The notes below the pieces were generated by a model. It ran no database searches. It was given only the letters and a program-made list of their open reading frames with translations, and was not told the origin of the DNA. From positions 1 through 54,647 of the forward strand of contig NZ_JHZK01000026.1 in assembly GCF_000688515.1 (NCBI RefSeq): DNA of 54,647 bases. The letters run 5' to 3'. Numbering within the stretch: the first letter of the stretch is position 1; each line of letters starts with the position of its first letter. Both the position numbers and the translations under genes were made by a program. The DNA is from Afifella pfennigii DSM 17143 (lineage in GTDB: Bacteria; Pseudomonadota; Alphaproteobacteria; Rhizobiales; Afifellaceae). Positions 1-7,126 of the stretch are shown here, piece by piece.

Positions 1-216
1 ATGGTAGAGCCGGGCCGCATGGCTCTCAAGGCCGCCGACGATCTCGCGCAGGCTCTGAGCCCCCGACAATTGCCCATAGAGCAAGGCCACGAACTGGCTC
101 TTGGTCGACAGCCGACGCACATGCTTGTCCGCATGGTGCTTGTCCACAAGCCGTTCGAACACGCCCCAGGGAACATGCTTCAAGACGTCGTGGAAAACGC
201 TATTGTGGTGCCGCAC
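1..216 (-). CDS. IS4-family-like transposase, N-terminal fragment
   Basis: These are the first 72 codons of a transposase cut by the window edge. The start is GTG at 216-214, preceded by the ribosome site GAGGGAG. The translation opens MRHHNSVFHDVLKHVPWG and continues with STKSQFVALLYGQLSGA, which I recognise as the N terminus (DUF4372-type) of IS4-family DDE transposases common in alphaproteobacteria. The catalytic DDE region would lie beyond the edge. The same start is seen at 54568 in the opposite orientation. Whether the full gene is intact cannot be judged. Confidence 0.8.
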   Translation of the reverse strand, partial: MRHHNSVFHDVLKHVPWGVFERLVDKHHADKHVRRLSTKSQFVALLYGQLSGAQSLREIVGGLESHAARLYH

Positions 217-281
217 GGTGTTGCTCCCTCGTGTCCGGAAGACGCGCCAAACGTCTGAACACGAGTAGAATCAACACCGTG
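214..281 (-). promoter_or_regulatory. Stem-loop sequestering the transposase start (left copy)
   Basis: In transposase orientation, CACGGTGTTG pairs perfectly with CAACACCGTG. Inside this, CTCGTGT pairs with ACACGAG and AGACG with CGTCT. The 3' arm contains the ribosome site and the GTG start codon, so an RNA reading through from outside would fold the start away. The arrangement resembles the known protection of IS transposases against read-through translation. The fold is seen by eye; the function is inferred. Confidence 0.6.
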
Positions 282-317
282 CGCTCAGTCCACAAAATTA
301 AACCGGACAGCCGTGGG

Positions 318-345
318 TCAAAGCCCGGCCATGACGACAGCAGAG
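318..345. repeat. Dispersed palindrome fragment at the IS junction (left)
   Basis: Immediately outside the IS end lies, in reverse complement, CGTCATGGCCGGGCTTTGA. It matches one arm of the GGCCGGGC/GCCCGGCC palindrome found intact at 10050-10070, and it matches the flank of the right IS copy. It is probably the remnant of a short dispersed repeat interrupted by the insertion. Confidence 0.5.
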
Positions 346-389
346 GGTGAACCTGGCTCGACGAAGATAGGCGCCGGCCCCTTAAAGTA

Positions 390-432
390 TCGTCCTGCCA
401 AGGGCCCCGCCTTGGCATCCATGCCGTTCCGC
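390..432. repeat. Dispersed imperfect palindrome, type A
   Basis: The segment contains TGCCAAGG and CCTTGGCA as inverted arms, followed by the conserved tail ATGCCGTTCCGC. A close relative lies at 9941-9982, with the same arms and tail but a different loop. It sits in non-coding DNA downstream of the gene at 591-1607. This is typical of small dispersed intergenic repeats in Rhizobiales genomes. Confidence 0.6.
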
Positions 433-464
433 CATCAAAGCATGAGGGCGCGCAGCCTCTCCCG

Positions 465-500
465 CTTGCGGGGCCCCACTTGCGGGGCCCCGCTTGCGGG
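465..500. repeat. 14-bp tandem repeat, about 2.6 copies
   Basis: Two near-identical units CTTGCGGGGCCCCA and CTTGCGGGGCCCCG are followed by a partial third, CTTGCGGG. Each unit contains the self-complementary GGGGCCCC. A 14-bp perfect palindrome, CCTCTCGCGAGAGG, follows at 537-550. The stretch 318-590 has no gene that I can support; it holds only these repeats. Confidence 0.7.
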
Positions 501-590
501 CGAGGAACGAAGCGGGCCGCCGGCCGCCAGCGCCCTCCTCTCGCGAGAGGGACGGGCTCTTGACCGGACCGAGGAACGCGCCCGTTGAGG

Positions 591-1607
591 TCAGGCCTGA
601 CCGTCCAGCACCGGCATCCATTGCGCCGGCACGAAGCGGTAGCCCTCGCCGTCCTTGGCGATGTGCCCCGTCGCCGGGAAGGGGAAATGATAGCCGGCGA
701 CGCGCATGCGCTCCTCGGCGGCCATATCGAGCAGCCGGCGCCGCGTCTGCCGCGCCGCCTCCGCGTCCTGGTCGAAGACGGCCGCCCAATCGGGATGGCG
801 CACGAACAGCGCCGGATGGTTGGTCGTGTCGGCGAGGAACATCAGCCGCTCATCACCCGATTCGATGGCGAAGACGGTATGGCCCGGCGTATGGCCATGC
901 GCGTCGATGGCCGTCACCCCCGGCATCACCTCAGCGTCCCATTTGAACTGGCTGACGCGCTCGCCGAGGGCGCCGAAGATCTTCTGCGCCATGTCGAAAT
1001 TGCCCCGCCGGCCTTCCGGTGCGTTGGCCTTGTTGTCATCGCTCATCCAGAAGGCGTATTCCGGCTCCGGCACCATCACCTCGGCGTTCGGATAGATCGG
1101 CTCGCCCGCTTTGGTCGTCAGGCCGAGAATATGGTCGGGATGGAAGTGGCTGATGACGACGCAGCTCACCGCCGCCGGATCGATGCCGGCCGCCGCCATG
1201 CCGCGCGCCAGCTGACCGGCCGTCGGCGGCCCGCTCTCGCCGAAACCGGTATCGAAGAGGACGAGCTCGTCGCCGCTTCTGAGCGTCAGCGGCGTGAAGG
1301 GGATGAAGAGCTTGTCCGGCGGCAGAAAGGCTTCCTGAAGCGCCCCCTGCACATCCTCAAGCTCGGCGTTGACGACGAAGCCGGCATCCAGCGGTCGCGC
1401 CGCCATGCCGTCGGTGATCTGCGTGACGGTGAAATCGCCGAGCCTGTAGCGATAGGCGCCAGGAAGCTGCTCGCCGGACCCGGCCATGGCCATGCTGCTT
1501 GCACCGGAGCTTGTCTGAGCCTGAGCGATATCGATTCTCCCGAGCGTGAAGCTTGCCGCTGCGCCGGCGGCGGACGACATGATGAGTGCGCGCCGATTGA
1601 GATGCAT
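591..1607 (-). CDS. Metallo-beta-lactamase-fold hydrolase, predicted Tat-exported
   Basis: The 338-residue product carries a metal-binding HFHPDH motif near residue 150 (context ISHFHPDHILGL), which marks the MBL fold and a di-metal hydrolase. The start at 1607 follows a strong AGGAGGA ribosome site; a longer frame reaches 1760 but lacks one. The N terminus MHLNRRALIMSSAAGAAAS has twin arginines, a hydrophobic stretch and an A-Q-A cleavage-like site, so Tat export to the periplasm is likely. It lies 133 bp downstream of nnrS on the same strand and may be read from the same promoter. Its substrate is unknown; relatives are often annotated as quorum-lactonase-like or generic MBL hydrolases. Confidence 0.85.
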   Translation of the reverse strand: MHLNRRALIMSSAAGAAASFTLGRIDIAQAQTSSGASSMAMAGSGEQLPGAYRYRLGDFTVTQITDGMAARPLDAGFVVNAELEDVQGALQEAFLPPDKLFIPFTPLTLRSGDELVLFDTGFGESGPPTAGQLARGMAAAGIDPAAVSCVVISHFHPDHILGLTTKAGEPIYPNAEVMVPEPEYAFWMSDDNKANAPEGRRGNFDMAQKIFGALGERVSQFKWDAEVMPGVTAIDAHGHTPGHTVFAIESGDERLMFLADTTNHPALFVRHPDWAAVFDQDAEAARQTRRRLLDMAAEERMRVAGYHFPFPATGHIAKDGEGYRFVPAQWMPVLDGQA

Positions 1608-1740
1608 TGTCTCCTCCTGAAGATCAAACGCTATGGATGCGAAGAGAGAATAGGTACCGACGCGCCGCCGGCCAGCTTGCGCGCCACTCCCGCCGGCGAT
1701 GCGGGCGGCCGAAACGCGCACAATCGCGTGAGGCAGTGAC

Positions 1741-2943
1741 CTATCCCCGCTTTTGCCCACCTACCGGGCTCGCCGGGCCGGGCAGTTGCGCCAGGGCGAA
1801 GACGGCGAAGCCGACGGCCCAGAGCGCCGCGCTCGTCAGAAGCAGCGGGATATAGAGGGAAGGCAGGAGGACCGCCGCCACCCGCGCCGTCGCCGCCAGA
1901 TGCGTGATGACGAGCGCCGCGGCACAAAGCGCCGCTTCGGCGCGAGGTCCGGGTCCGCGCGTTGCGGCAAGCCTTGCCATCACCGCCATGGTCATCGTGC
2001 CGATGGCCCCCGCCGCGAAGGCGTGCAACGCCGCCTCCGGCGGAACCAGCGCCAAGGGCTCGGCCGCAAGGCCCGCCAGGAACAGCGCCAAGACCAGCCA
2101 GAGATAGCCGGCATGCAGGGCGAGAACGTCGCCCTGCCGCAAGAGCCAGCCGCGCCAGCGCGCCAGGCGGAAGAGATGCAACAGCCCGGCGGCAAGAGCG
2201 AGGAAGGCCGTCGCGGAATGGCTCGGTGCGAGCACCCAGGAGATGAGCGCCGCGGAGGCGACAAGCAGGCAGAAGCGGTCGAAGCGCCCATAGGGCTCCG
2301 GGACCTTGTCCGCGCCGCGCCCAGCGAGCGCGTTGCGGGTGAAGCTCGGCACCAGCCGCCCGCCGACGGCGGCGATCAGCAACGCGCCGATGGCGACGCC
2401 GAGCCGGGCAAGCTGCGCCGCCAGCAGCGGATCGGCGGCGAGCAGCCGATGCGCGATGGAAGCGGTCGCCAGAAGCGGAAACAGAATAAGCCCGTGACGC
2501 GAGGCCTGCGGGACCTTCACCCGCGCCTCGCGCATCAAGGCGAGCGCCACGGCGAGCGGGAAGGCGGCGTCGACCGCCGCCCCCGCCCAGAGGGGGAGGG
2601 GGACGGCGAGCGGCACCGTCCGCCCGGCCAGCCAGAGCGTGAAGAGAAGGGCGAGCGGCCCACCGGAGGCGGGCAATCTGCCCGACCAGTTGGGCGTCGC
2701 GGATAGAAGATAGCCCGCCATCACCGCCGGCAGATAGCCGAAGACCATCTCATGGGCATGCCAGGCGAGCGCCGGCATGCCGGCGATATCGCCCGCGCCG
2801 GTGACGTAGAAATGCACCCAGACGGGCACGGCGAGCGCCGCGAAGATGGAGGCGCCGAGGAACAGCGGCCGGAAAGAGACGGCGAACAGCCAGTTCGCCT
2901 CGCTCTGGCGATGGGCGGCGGTTAGGAAAGGCTGGGAGGTCAT
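1741..2943 (-). CDS. nnrS: NnrS-family polytopic membrane protein
   Basis: The 400-residue product is almost entirely hydrophobic, with roughly twelve membrane segments. It has the NnrS signature near the N terminus (FRPLFLGASIFA, then WHAHEMVFGYLPAVMAGYLL). NnrS proteins are haem- and copper-containing membrane proteins of the NnrR regulon, linked to nitric-oxide stress during denitrification; the precise reaction is unsettled. The start lies 33 bp after the stop of the DUF2249 gene at 2977, so the two form an operon facing away from nirK. The two hydrophilic His residues of WHAHE are typical family haem/metal-ligand candidates. Confidence 0.93.
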   Translation of the reverse strand: MTSQPFLTAAHRQSEANWLFAVSFRPLFLGASIFAALAVPVWVHFYVTGAGDIAGMPALAWHAHEMVFGYLPAVMAGYLLSATPNWSGRLPASGGPLALLFTLWLAGRTVPLAVPLPLWAGAAVDAAFPLAVALALMREARVKVPQASRHGLILFPLLATASIAHRLLAADPLLAAQLARLGVAIGALLIAAVGGRLVPSFTRNALAGRGADKVPEPYGRFDRFCLLVASAALISWVLAPSHSATAFLALAAGLLHLFRLARWRGWLLRQGDVLALHAGYLWLVLALFLAGLAAEPLALVPPEAALHAFAAGAIGTMTMAVMARLAATRGPGPRAEAALCAAALVITHLAATARVAAVLLPSLYIPLLLTSAALWAVGFAVFALAQLPGPASPVGGQKRG

Positions 2944-2976
2944 GGCGTTTCGGCGCTGTCGCGGGAGAAGGGCCGC

Positions 2977-3219
2977 TCAGGCCCGGCCGATGCGCACGCG
3001 CCATTCCTCAGGCCCGCGCATCACGTATTGCCAGGTGAAGTCGCCCGGTATGGCCGTTTGCAGATAATGGAAAAGACCCATCGGATCGTGGTCGTTGACG
3101 AGCTCGAAGGCCTGGCCGGTCGCAAGCCGGTCGAAAACGGCGAAGACCGAAAGATGCCGCTGCGGGCGGGGAACGCTGCGCAGGTCGAGATGGACAATCG
3201 GCTCGCTTCGCTCGCTCAT
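2977..3219 (-). CDS. DUF2249 domain protein
   Basis: This 80-residue soluble protein contains the family core L-RSVPRPQRHLSVFAVFDRL and the H-D-P-M-G-L-F-H-Y segment. DUF2249 proteins are small, TusA-like in fold, and recur in denitrification and NO-response loci. A molecular role is not established. The start at 3219 has GAAGGAG nine bases upstream. It is the first gene of a likely operon with nnrS. An NnrR-like dyad at 3288-3301 lies about 75 bp ahead of the start, which fits control by nitrogen oxides. Confidence 0.85.
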   Translation of the reverse strand: MSERSEPIVHLDLRSVPRPQRHLSVFAVFDRLATGQAFELVNDHDPMGLFHYLQTAIPGDFTWQYVMRGPEEWRVRIGRA

Positions 3220-3287
3220 GATCTGCTTCTCCTTCTCGCCGGTATCGGCTCTGAGACAATCTCTAGCCGCCCATCGACTGGCCGTCC

Positions 3288-3301
3288 TTGTCGGGGCGCA
3301 A
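3288..3301 (-). promoter_or_regulatory. NnrR/FNR-family-like box upstream of the DUF2249-nnrS operon
   Basis: On the minus strand the site reads TTGCG-N4-GACAA, matching the NnrR-type dyad TTGCG-N4-CGCAA in 8 of 10 arm positions. Its centre is 75.5 bp from the start at 3219. That distance is the same as for the better site facing nirK. The assignment is by motif and position only. Confidence 0.5.
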
Positions 3302-3415
3302 ACAACATCCGCGCATGCCGGCCGCCCTTCGGCCGGCCCTCCTGCCGCGAGCCTGCGAACCGACGCCGGGGATGTCAGAATGTCGCGGCTCGATAAGGGC
3401 TTAGCTCATCGCTCT

Positions 3416-3429
3416 TTGTGTTTTCGCAA
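3416..3429 (+). promoter_or_regulatory. NnrR/FNR-family-like box upstream of nirK
   Basis: The sequence TTGTG-TTTT-CGCAA matches the NnrR-type dyad TTGCG-N4-CGCAA in 9 of 10 arm positions. Its centre is 75.5 bp upstream of the chosen nirK start. That allows a transcription start about 41 bp downstream of the dyad centre, as in class II activation by Crp/Fnr proteins. Known nirK promoters of Rhizobiales are controlled by NnrR in this way. Confidence 0.7.
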
Positions 3430-3497
3430 CAAGCCGGAGCGCGATCGGGTGTTCAGTTTTCACAGCGAACAGACCCGCGAAGAAGAGGATGAGAGCC

Positions 3498-4622
3498 ATG
3501 ATCACCCGTCGCACCGCTCTTTTCGGCGCCGCCTCCGCCACCACGGCAGCGCTGATGGCAAGCGCCCCGGCGCGCGCCGCCGAAAAGGCGAGCTCCGGCC
3601 TTGCCCCCGCCGCACCCGTCGGCAGCCTGCCGCGGGTGAAGGCCGAGCTCGTGGCGCCCCCCGCCGTGATGAAGCACGAGCAGGTCGCCTCCGGCGGCCC
3701 GAAGATCGTCGAGTTCCGCATGGCGATCGAGGAGAAGAAGATCGTCGTCGACGATCAGGGCACGGAGTTCCAGGCCATGACCTTCGGCGGCTCCATGCCG
3801 GGCCCGACCATGGTCGTGCACGAGGGCGACTATGTGGAGCTGACGCTGGTCAATCCAGACACCAACACCATGCCCCACAATATCGATTTCCATGCCGCGA
3901 CCGGCGCCCTCGGCGGCGCCCAGCTCACCGACGTGATGCCCGGCGAGCAGGTGGTCCTGCGCTTCAAGGCGACGCGTTCGGGCACCTTCGTCTACCATTG
4001 CGCCCCTGCGGGCATGGTCCCCTGGCATGTGGTCAGCGGCATGAGCGGCACGCTCATGGTTCTGCCGCGCGAGGGTCTGAAGGACGGCGAGGGCAACCCG
4101 CTACGCTACGACAAGGCCTACACGATCGGCGAGTTCGACCTCTACATCGCCAAGGACGAGACGGGCAATTACAAGACCTACGAGAGCCTCGGCGAATCCT
4201 ACACCGATACGGTGGAGGTGATGCGCGGCCTCGTTCCGACGCATGTCGTCTTCAACGGCAAGGTCGGCGCACTGACCGGCGAGACGGCGATGACCGCCAA
4301 GGTCGGCGAGACGGTCCTGTTCATCCATTCCTGCGCCAACCGCGACAGCCGCCCGCATCTCATCGGCGGCCACGGCGATTACGTCTGGGAGACCGGAAAA
4401 TTCGCCAACGCGCCGCAGCTGCATCAGGAGACCTGGTTCGTGCGTGGCGGCAGCGCCGCGGCCGCGCTCTACACCTTCCTGCAGCCCGGCATCTACGCCT
4501 ACGTCAACCACAACCTCATCGAGGCGGCCGAGCTCGGAGCGACGGCGCATGTCAAGGTCGAGGGCGATTGGAACGACGATCTGATGACCCAGGTCGCCGC
4601 GCCCAGCCCCATCGTCGGCTGA
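3498..4622 (+). CDS. nirK: Copper-containing nitrite reductase (NO-forming)
   Basis: The 374-residue product reduces nitrite to nitric oxide in the periplasm. The N terminus [18 protein letters not shown] is a Tat signal. I chose ATG 3498 because AGAAGAGGA lies 8 bp upstream; an in-frame ATG at 3489 overlaps that site. The copper ligands fall at the spacing known for NirK. Type 1: His127, Cys168, His177, Met182 (within [17 protein letters not shown]). Type 2: His132, His167, His338. The catalytic pair is Asp130 and His287. All are present, so the enzyme should be functional. nirV follows, and an NnrR-like box precedes it. No nor, nos or nap genes are in the window. Confidence 0.97.
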   Translation: MITRRTALFGAASATTAALMASAPARAAEKASSGLAPAAPVGSLPRVKAELVAPPAVMKHEQVASGGPKIVEFRMAIEEKKIVVDDQGTEFQAMTFGGSMPGPTMVVHEGDYVELTLVNPDTNTMPHNIDFHAATGALGGAQLTDVMPGEQVVLRFKATRSGTFVYHCAPAGMVPWHVVSGMSGTLMVLPREGLKDGEGNPLRYDKAYTIGEFDLYIAKDETGNYKTYESLGESYTDTVEVMRGLVPTHVVFNGKVGALTGETAMTAKVGETVLFIHSCANRDSRPHLIGGHGDYVWETGKFANAPQLHQETWFVRGGSAAAALYTFLQPGIYAYVNHNLIEAAELGATAHVKVEGDWNDDLMTQVAAPSPIVG

Positions 4623-4634
4623 AAAGCCGGCTCA

Positions 4635-4672
4635 GCGGCCCGTCGCGCCCCCCGACGGGCCGCACCCTTTTT
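4635..4672 (+). terminator. Rho-independent terminator or attenuator after nirK
   Basis: A perfect 11-bp stem GCGGCCCGTCG / CGACGGGCCGC with a 7-base loop is followed by ACCC and five T residues. It lies 12 bp after the nirK stop and 29 bp before the nirV start. It would lower nirV expression relative to nirK or stabilise the nirK message. Confidence 0.75.
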
Positions 4673-4700
4673 CTCAAGGAGCGTCTCCAAGGAGCCGGCC

Positions 4701-5537
4701 ATGCGCGTGACACGCCACCTTCTCGCCGCAGCCTCCTTTTCCCTCGCCTTCCTGGCCGCGCCGCTGGCGCTCTCGCAGGAGCCTTCCGACGTGGCGCAAA
4801 TCCGCATCGACGAGGCGGCAATGACCTATCGCGAGGCCGGCGAGTTCCTTTCCGGCCAGACGCCGGTCAACGCGCCTTTGGTGGAAATTCGTCCCGAAAG
4901 GCCCTTCTTCATCATGCAGCGGCAGGTGAGGCGCGGCGAATATGAGGCCTGCGTCGCCGCCGGCGCCTGCAAGACCTTGGACCAGGACGGCGATCCGGCC
5001 CTTCCCGTCACCGGCGTCAGCTTCCACGACGCCGCCGCCTATGCCGCCTGGCTGTCGCAAGAGACGGGACGGAAATGGCGCCTGCCGAGCGACCGCGAAT
5101 GGGCGCTTGCCGCCGGCTCGCGCTTCGTCGACGACGGCTTCGAGGAGGCCGACCCCGCCAATCCGGCGACCCGCTGGCTCGCCGAATACGACGCCGCGAG
5201 CGCCAAGAAGCGCGCCGAGGATTCGAAGCTCAGGCCCGCCGGCGGCTTCGGCGCCAACGAGCACGGGCTTCTCGATCTGGCCGGCAATGTCTGGGAATGG
5301 ACCTCCACCTGCTATCTCCGCCACAGCACCGATCCGGCGAGCGGCGAGGTGACGCGCCATGAAAACTGCGGCGTGCGCGTGGCCGAGGGTGCCCACCGCG
5401 CCTATCTCACCGGCTTCATCCGCGACCCCAAGAGCGGCGCCTGCTCCGTCGGCGCCCCGCCGACCCATCTCGGCATCCGCCTGGTGCGCGAGGAGCCGGG
5501 CTTCCTCGGCCGTATCGGCGGTTTTCTCGGCCTCTAA
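4701..5537 (+). CDS. nirV: NirV-type SUMF1/FGE-like protein
   Basis: This 278-residue exported protein has a signal peptide (ending near ALSQE, residues 1-27) and a formylglycine-generating-enzyme-like domain. The domain marks include PVTGVSFHDAAAYAAWLS, GRKWRLPSDREWALAAG, and NEHGLLDLAGNVWEWTSTC near the C-terminal half. NirV is encoded directly after nirK in many denitrifiers. Its function in nitrite reduction is not settled, and the family is related to sulfatase-modifying factors. The 78-bp gap to nirK contains a strong stem-loop. The ribosome site is in CTCAAGGAGC-like sequence upstream of ATG 4701. Confidence 0.88.
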   Translation: MRVTRHLLAAASFSLAFLAAPLALSQEPSDVAQIRIDEAAMTYREAGEFLSGQTPVNAPLVEIRPERPFFIMQRQVRRGEYEACVAAGACKTLDQDGDPALPVTGVSFHDAAAYAAWLSQETGRKWRLPSDREWALAAGSRFVDDGFEEADPANPATRWLAEYDAASAKKRAEDSKLRPAGGFGANEHGLLDLAGNVWEWTSTCYLRHSTDPASGEVTRHENCGVRVAEGAHRAYLTGFIRDPKSGACSVGAPPTHLGIRLVREEPGFLGRIGGFLGL

Positions 5538-5566
5538 GGACGCAACCTTCCTGCCCACATCCTGAA

Positions 5567-5587
5567 GCGGCGCCTCCGCGGCGCCGC
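5567..5587 (+). terminator. GC-rich stem-loop after nirV
   Basis: A perfect 8-bp stem GCGGCGCC / GGCGCCGC with a TCCGC loop lies 30 bp after the nirV stop. It has no T-run, so it may be a weak terminator or an mRNA 3' stabiliser. Confidence 0.4.
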
Positions 5588-5670
5588 ATGAAAACCGAGC
5601 GCCTTCTCGACGCGCGCGGCCGGCCGTGCTTGCTTCCTCGCCGGCCGCGGCGGCGGCTTTCGTTAAGGTC

Positions 5671-5700
5671 TTGAGGATCAGCCCATGCGGTGATCCTCAA
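5671..5700. promoter_or_regulatory. Perfect 10+10 inverted repeat before the ZIP transporter
   Basis: TTGAGGATCA and TGATCCTCAA are exact inverted copies separated by ten bases. The element ends 28 bp before the start I choose for the ZIP gene (5729). It could be an operator for a dimeric (for example metal-responsive) repressor, or an RNA hairpin in the leader. It does not match an Fnr, Irr or Fur consensus that I know. Confidence 0.55.
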
Positions 5701-5728
5701 CAGACCCCAAGGCGCAAGGATCGCTTAC

Positions 5729-6514
5729 TTGCTGGACGATCTCTCTCCCTTGACGCTCGGCCTTTTCGGCAGCCTCGCCGCCGGGCTGATGACGGGCGTC
5801 GGCGCCATACCCGTGCTTTTCGGCCGCGTGCCGGGCGAGCGGGCGCGCGACACCCTTCTCGGCTTCGCCGCCGGGGTGATGCTGGCGGCCACGTTCTTCT
5901 CCCTGATCATCCCGGCGCTCGACGTCTCGGCCGAGCTCTATGGCGACGGCGTCGTCCCGGCCGCGATCGCCGTCGCCGGCATCCTTCTCGGCATGGGCAC
6001 CATCGCCGCCCTCGATCACACCATGCCGCACGAGCATTTCCAGACCGGGCCGGAAGGACCGATACGGCCTTCGCTGCGCCGCATCTGGCTCTTCGTCATC
6101 GCCATCACCTTGCACAATTTCCCCGAAGGCCTTGCCGTCGGCGTCGGCTTCGGCACCGGCGATGTGGCGACCGGCCTGCCGCTCGCCATCGGCATCGGCC
6201 TGCAGAACGCGCCGGAGGGCCTGGCCGTGGCGGTGGCCTTGACGGGCGAGGGCTATCCGCGCGGTCGGGCGGTGCGCATAGCCACCTATACCGGGCTGGT
6301 GGAGCCTGTCGGCGGCCTCATCGGCGCGGCCGTCGTCTCCATCTCCGAGCCGATGCTGCCCTGGGGCCTGGTCTTCGCCGCCGGCGCGATGATCTACGTC
6401 ATCAGCCACGAGATCATTCCCGAGACGCATCGCCGCGGCTTCCAGAACGAGGCGACGGCCGGCCTCGGGATAGGCCTTGTCACCATGCTGTTCCTCGATG
6501 TGTGGCTTGGCTGA
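5729..6514 (+). CDS. ZIP-family divalent metal transporter
   Basis: The 261-residue membrane protein has about eight predicted helices. The ZIP signatures are HNFPEG near residue 128 and QNAPEG near residue 162, plus the late helix motif SHEIIPE; these build the binuclear metal site. A His-containing loop (HTMPHEH) lies between helices 3 and 4. The product should import or exchange Zn2+ or another divalent ion across the inner membrane. I prefer TTG 5729, which has AAGGA 8 bp upstream. A GTG at 5690 is in frame but sits inside the perfect inverted repeat at 5671-5700. It converges on the macrodomain gene. Confidence 0.85.
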   Translation: MLDDLSPLTLGLFGSLAAGLMTGVGAIPVLFGRVPGERARDTLLGFAAGVMLAATFFSLIIPALDVSAELYGDGVVPAAIAVAGILLGMGTIAALDHTMPHEHFQTGPEGPIRPSLRRIWLFVIAITLHNFPEGLAVGVGFGTGDVATGLPLAIGIGLQNAPEGLAVAVALTGEGYPRGRAVRIATYTGLVEPVGGLIGAAVVSISEPMLPWGLVFAAGAMIYVISHEIIPETHRRGFQNEATAGLGIGLVTMLFLDVWLG

Positions 6515-6563
6515 GCCGCCGCGCTGCTGGCGCTGCCTTGCCAGCGGCCCGGCCTTGCGCGCC

Positions 6564-7106
6564 TCACGCCCTTGCCAAAGCCGCCATTGCCTTGCGGTGA
6601 TGCACGGCCGAATCCTCCGAAAAGCAGCAAAAGACGATCCGCCGAAGGCGGCCGGGATCATCCGCCGCGTAGCCGGCGCTGGTGCGCACGGCGATTTTCG
6701 CGCCCTCGGCCGCCGGAAAGCCGTAGATGCCGGTGGAGATGGCCGGAAAGGCGAGCGATGTCAGGCCGGCCTCGCGGGCGATCGCGAGGCTATTGCGATA
6801 GGCCGAGGCGAGAAGCTCCGCCTCGCCCGCCTGCCCGCCCCGCCAGCGCGGGCCGACGGCATGGATGACGAAATCGGCCGGCAGCTTGTAGCCGCGCGTC
6901 AGCCGCGCCTCGCCCGTCGGGCAGCCGCCGAGCTTGCGGCATTCCTCCAACAGCTCCGGCCCCGCCGCCCGGTGGATGGCGCCGTCGACACCGCCGCCGC
7001 CGAGAAGCGCTTCGTTGGCGGCGTTGACGATGGCCGCGACCTTCAGCGTCGTGATGTCGGCGACAAGGACGGCAAGCTCGGTCTCGCCGATGGTCAGGCT
7101 GTCCAT
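6564..7106 (-). CDS. Macrodomain protein, probable ADP-ribosyl/O-acetyl-ADP-ribose hydrolase
   Basis: This 180-residue single-domain protein belongs to the MacroD/YmdB class. It shows the ADP-ribose-binding segment [20 protein letters not shown] near residue 30 and the diphosphate loop [14 protein letters not shown]-like stretch (seen as [12 protein letters not shown]) near residue 125. Family members hydrolyse O-acetyl-ADP-ribose or remove ADP-ribose from proteins. It starts 20 bp after the stop of the radical SAM gene on the same strand, so it is very likely in the same transcript. That is unusual company for a macrodomain. Confidence 0.9.
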   Translation of the reverse strand: MDSLTIGETELAVLVADITTLKVAAIVNAANEALLGGGGVDGAIHRAAGPELLEECRKLGGCPTGEARLTRGYKLPADFVIHAVGPRWRGGQAGEAELLASAYRNSLAIAREAGLTSLAFPAISTGIYGFPAAEGAKIAVRTSAGYAADDPGRLRRIVFCCFSEDSAVHHRKAMAALARA

Positions 7107-7126
7107 GCCGCCAGCCTATCCCAATC

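Larger units (their letters stand above)
1..317 (-). mobile_element. IS4-family-like insertion sequence, partial (left copy)
   Basis: This is the 5' end of an insertion sequence that runs off the left edge. It holds the start of a transposase gene and about 100 bp of upstream IS DNA. Its reverse complement is identical to 54467-54647 over the whole 181 bases available there. The identity stops just outside the sequence CCCACGG, which I take as the approximate outer boundary; it could be a few bases off. The other end is not in the window, so a target duplication cannot be checked. Confidence 0.85.

Noticed and set aside
5690-5728. Upstream GTG start of the ZIP transporter
   Set aside because: It lies inside the perfect inverted repeat, while TTG 5729 has AAGGA at ideal spacing.
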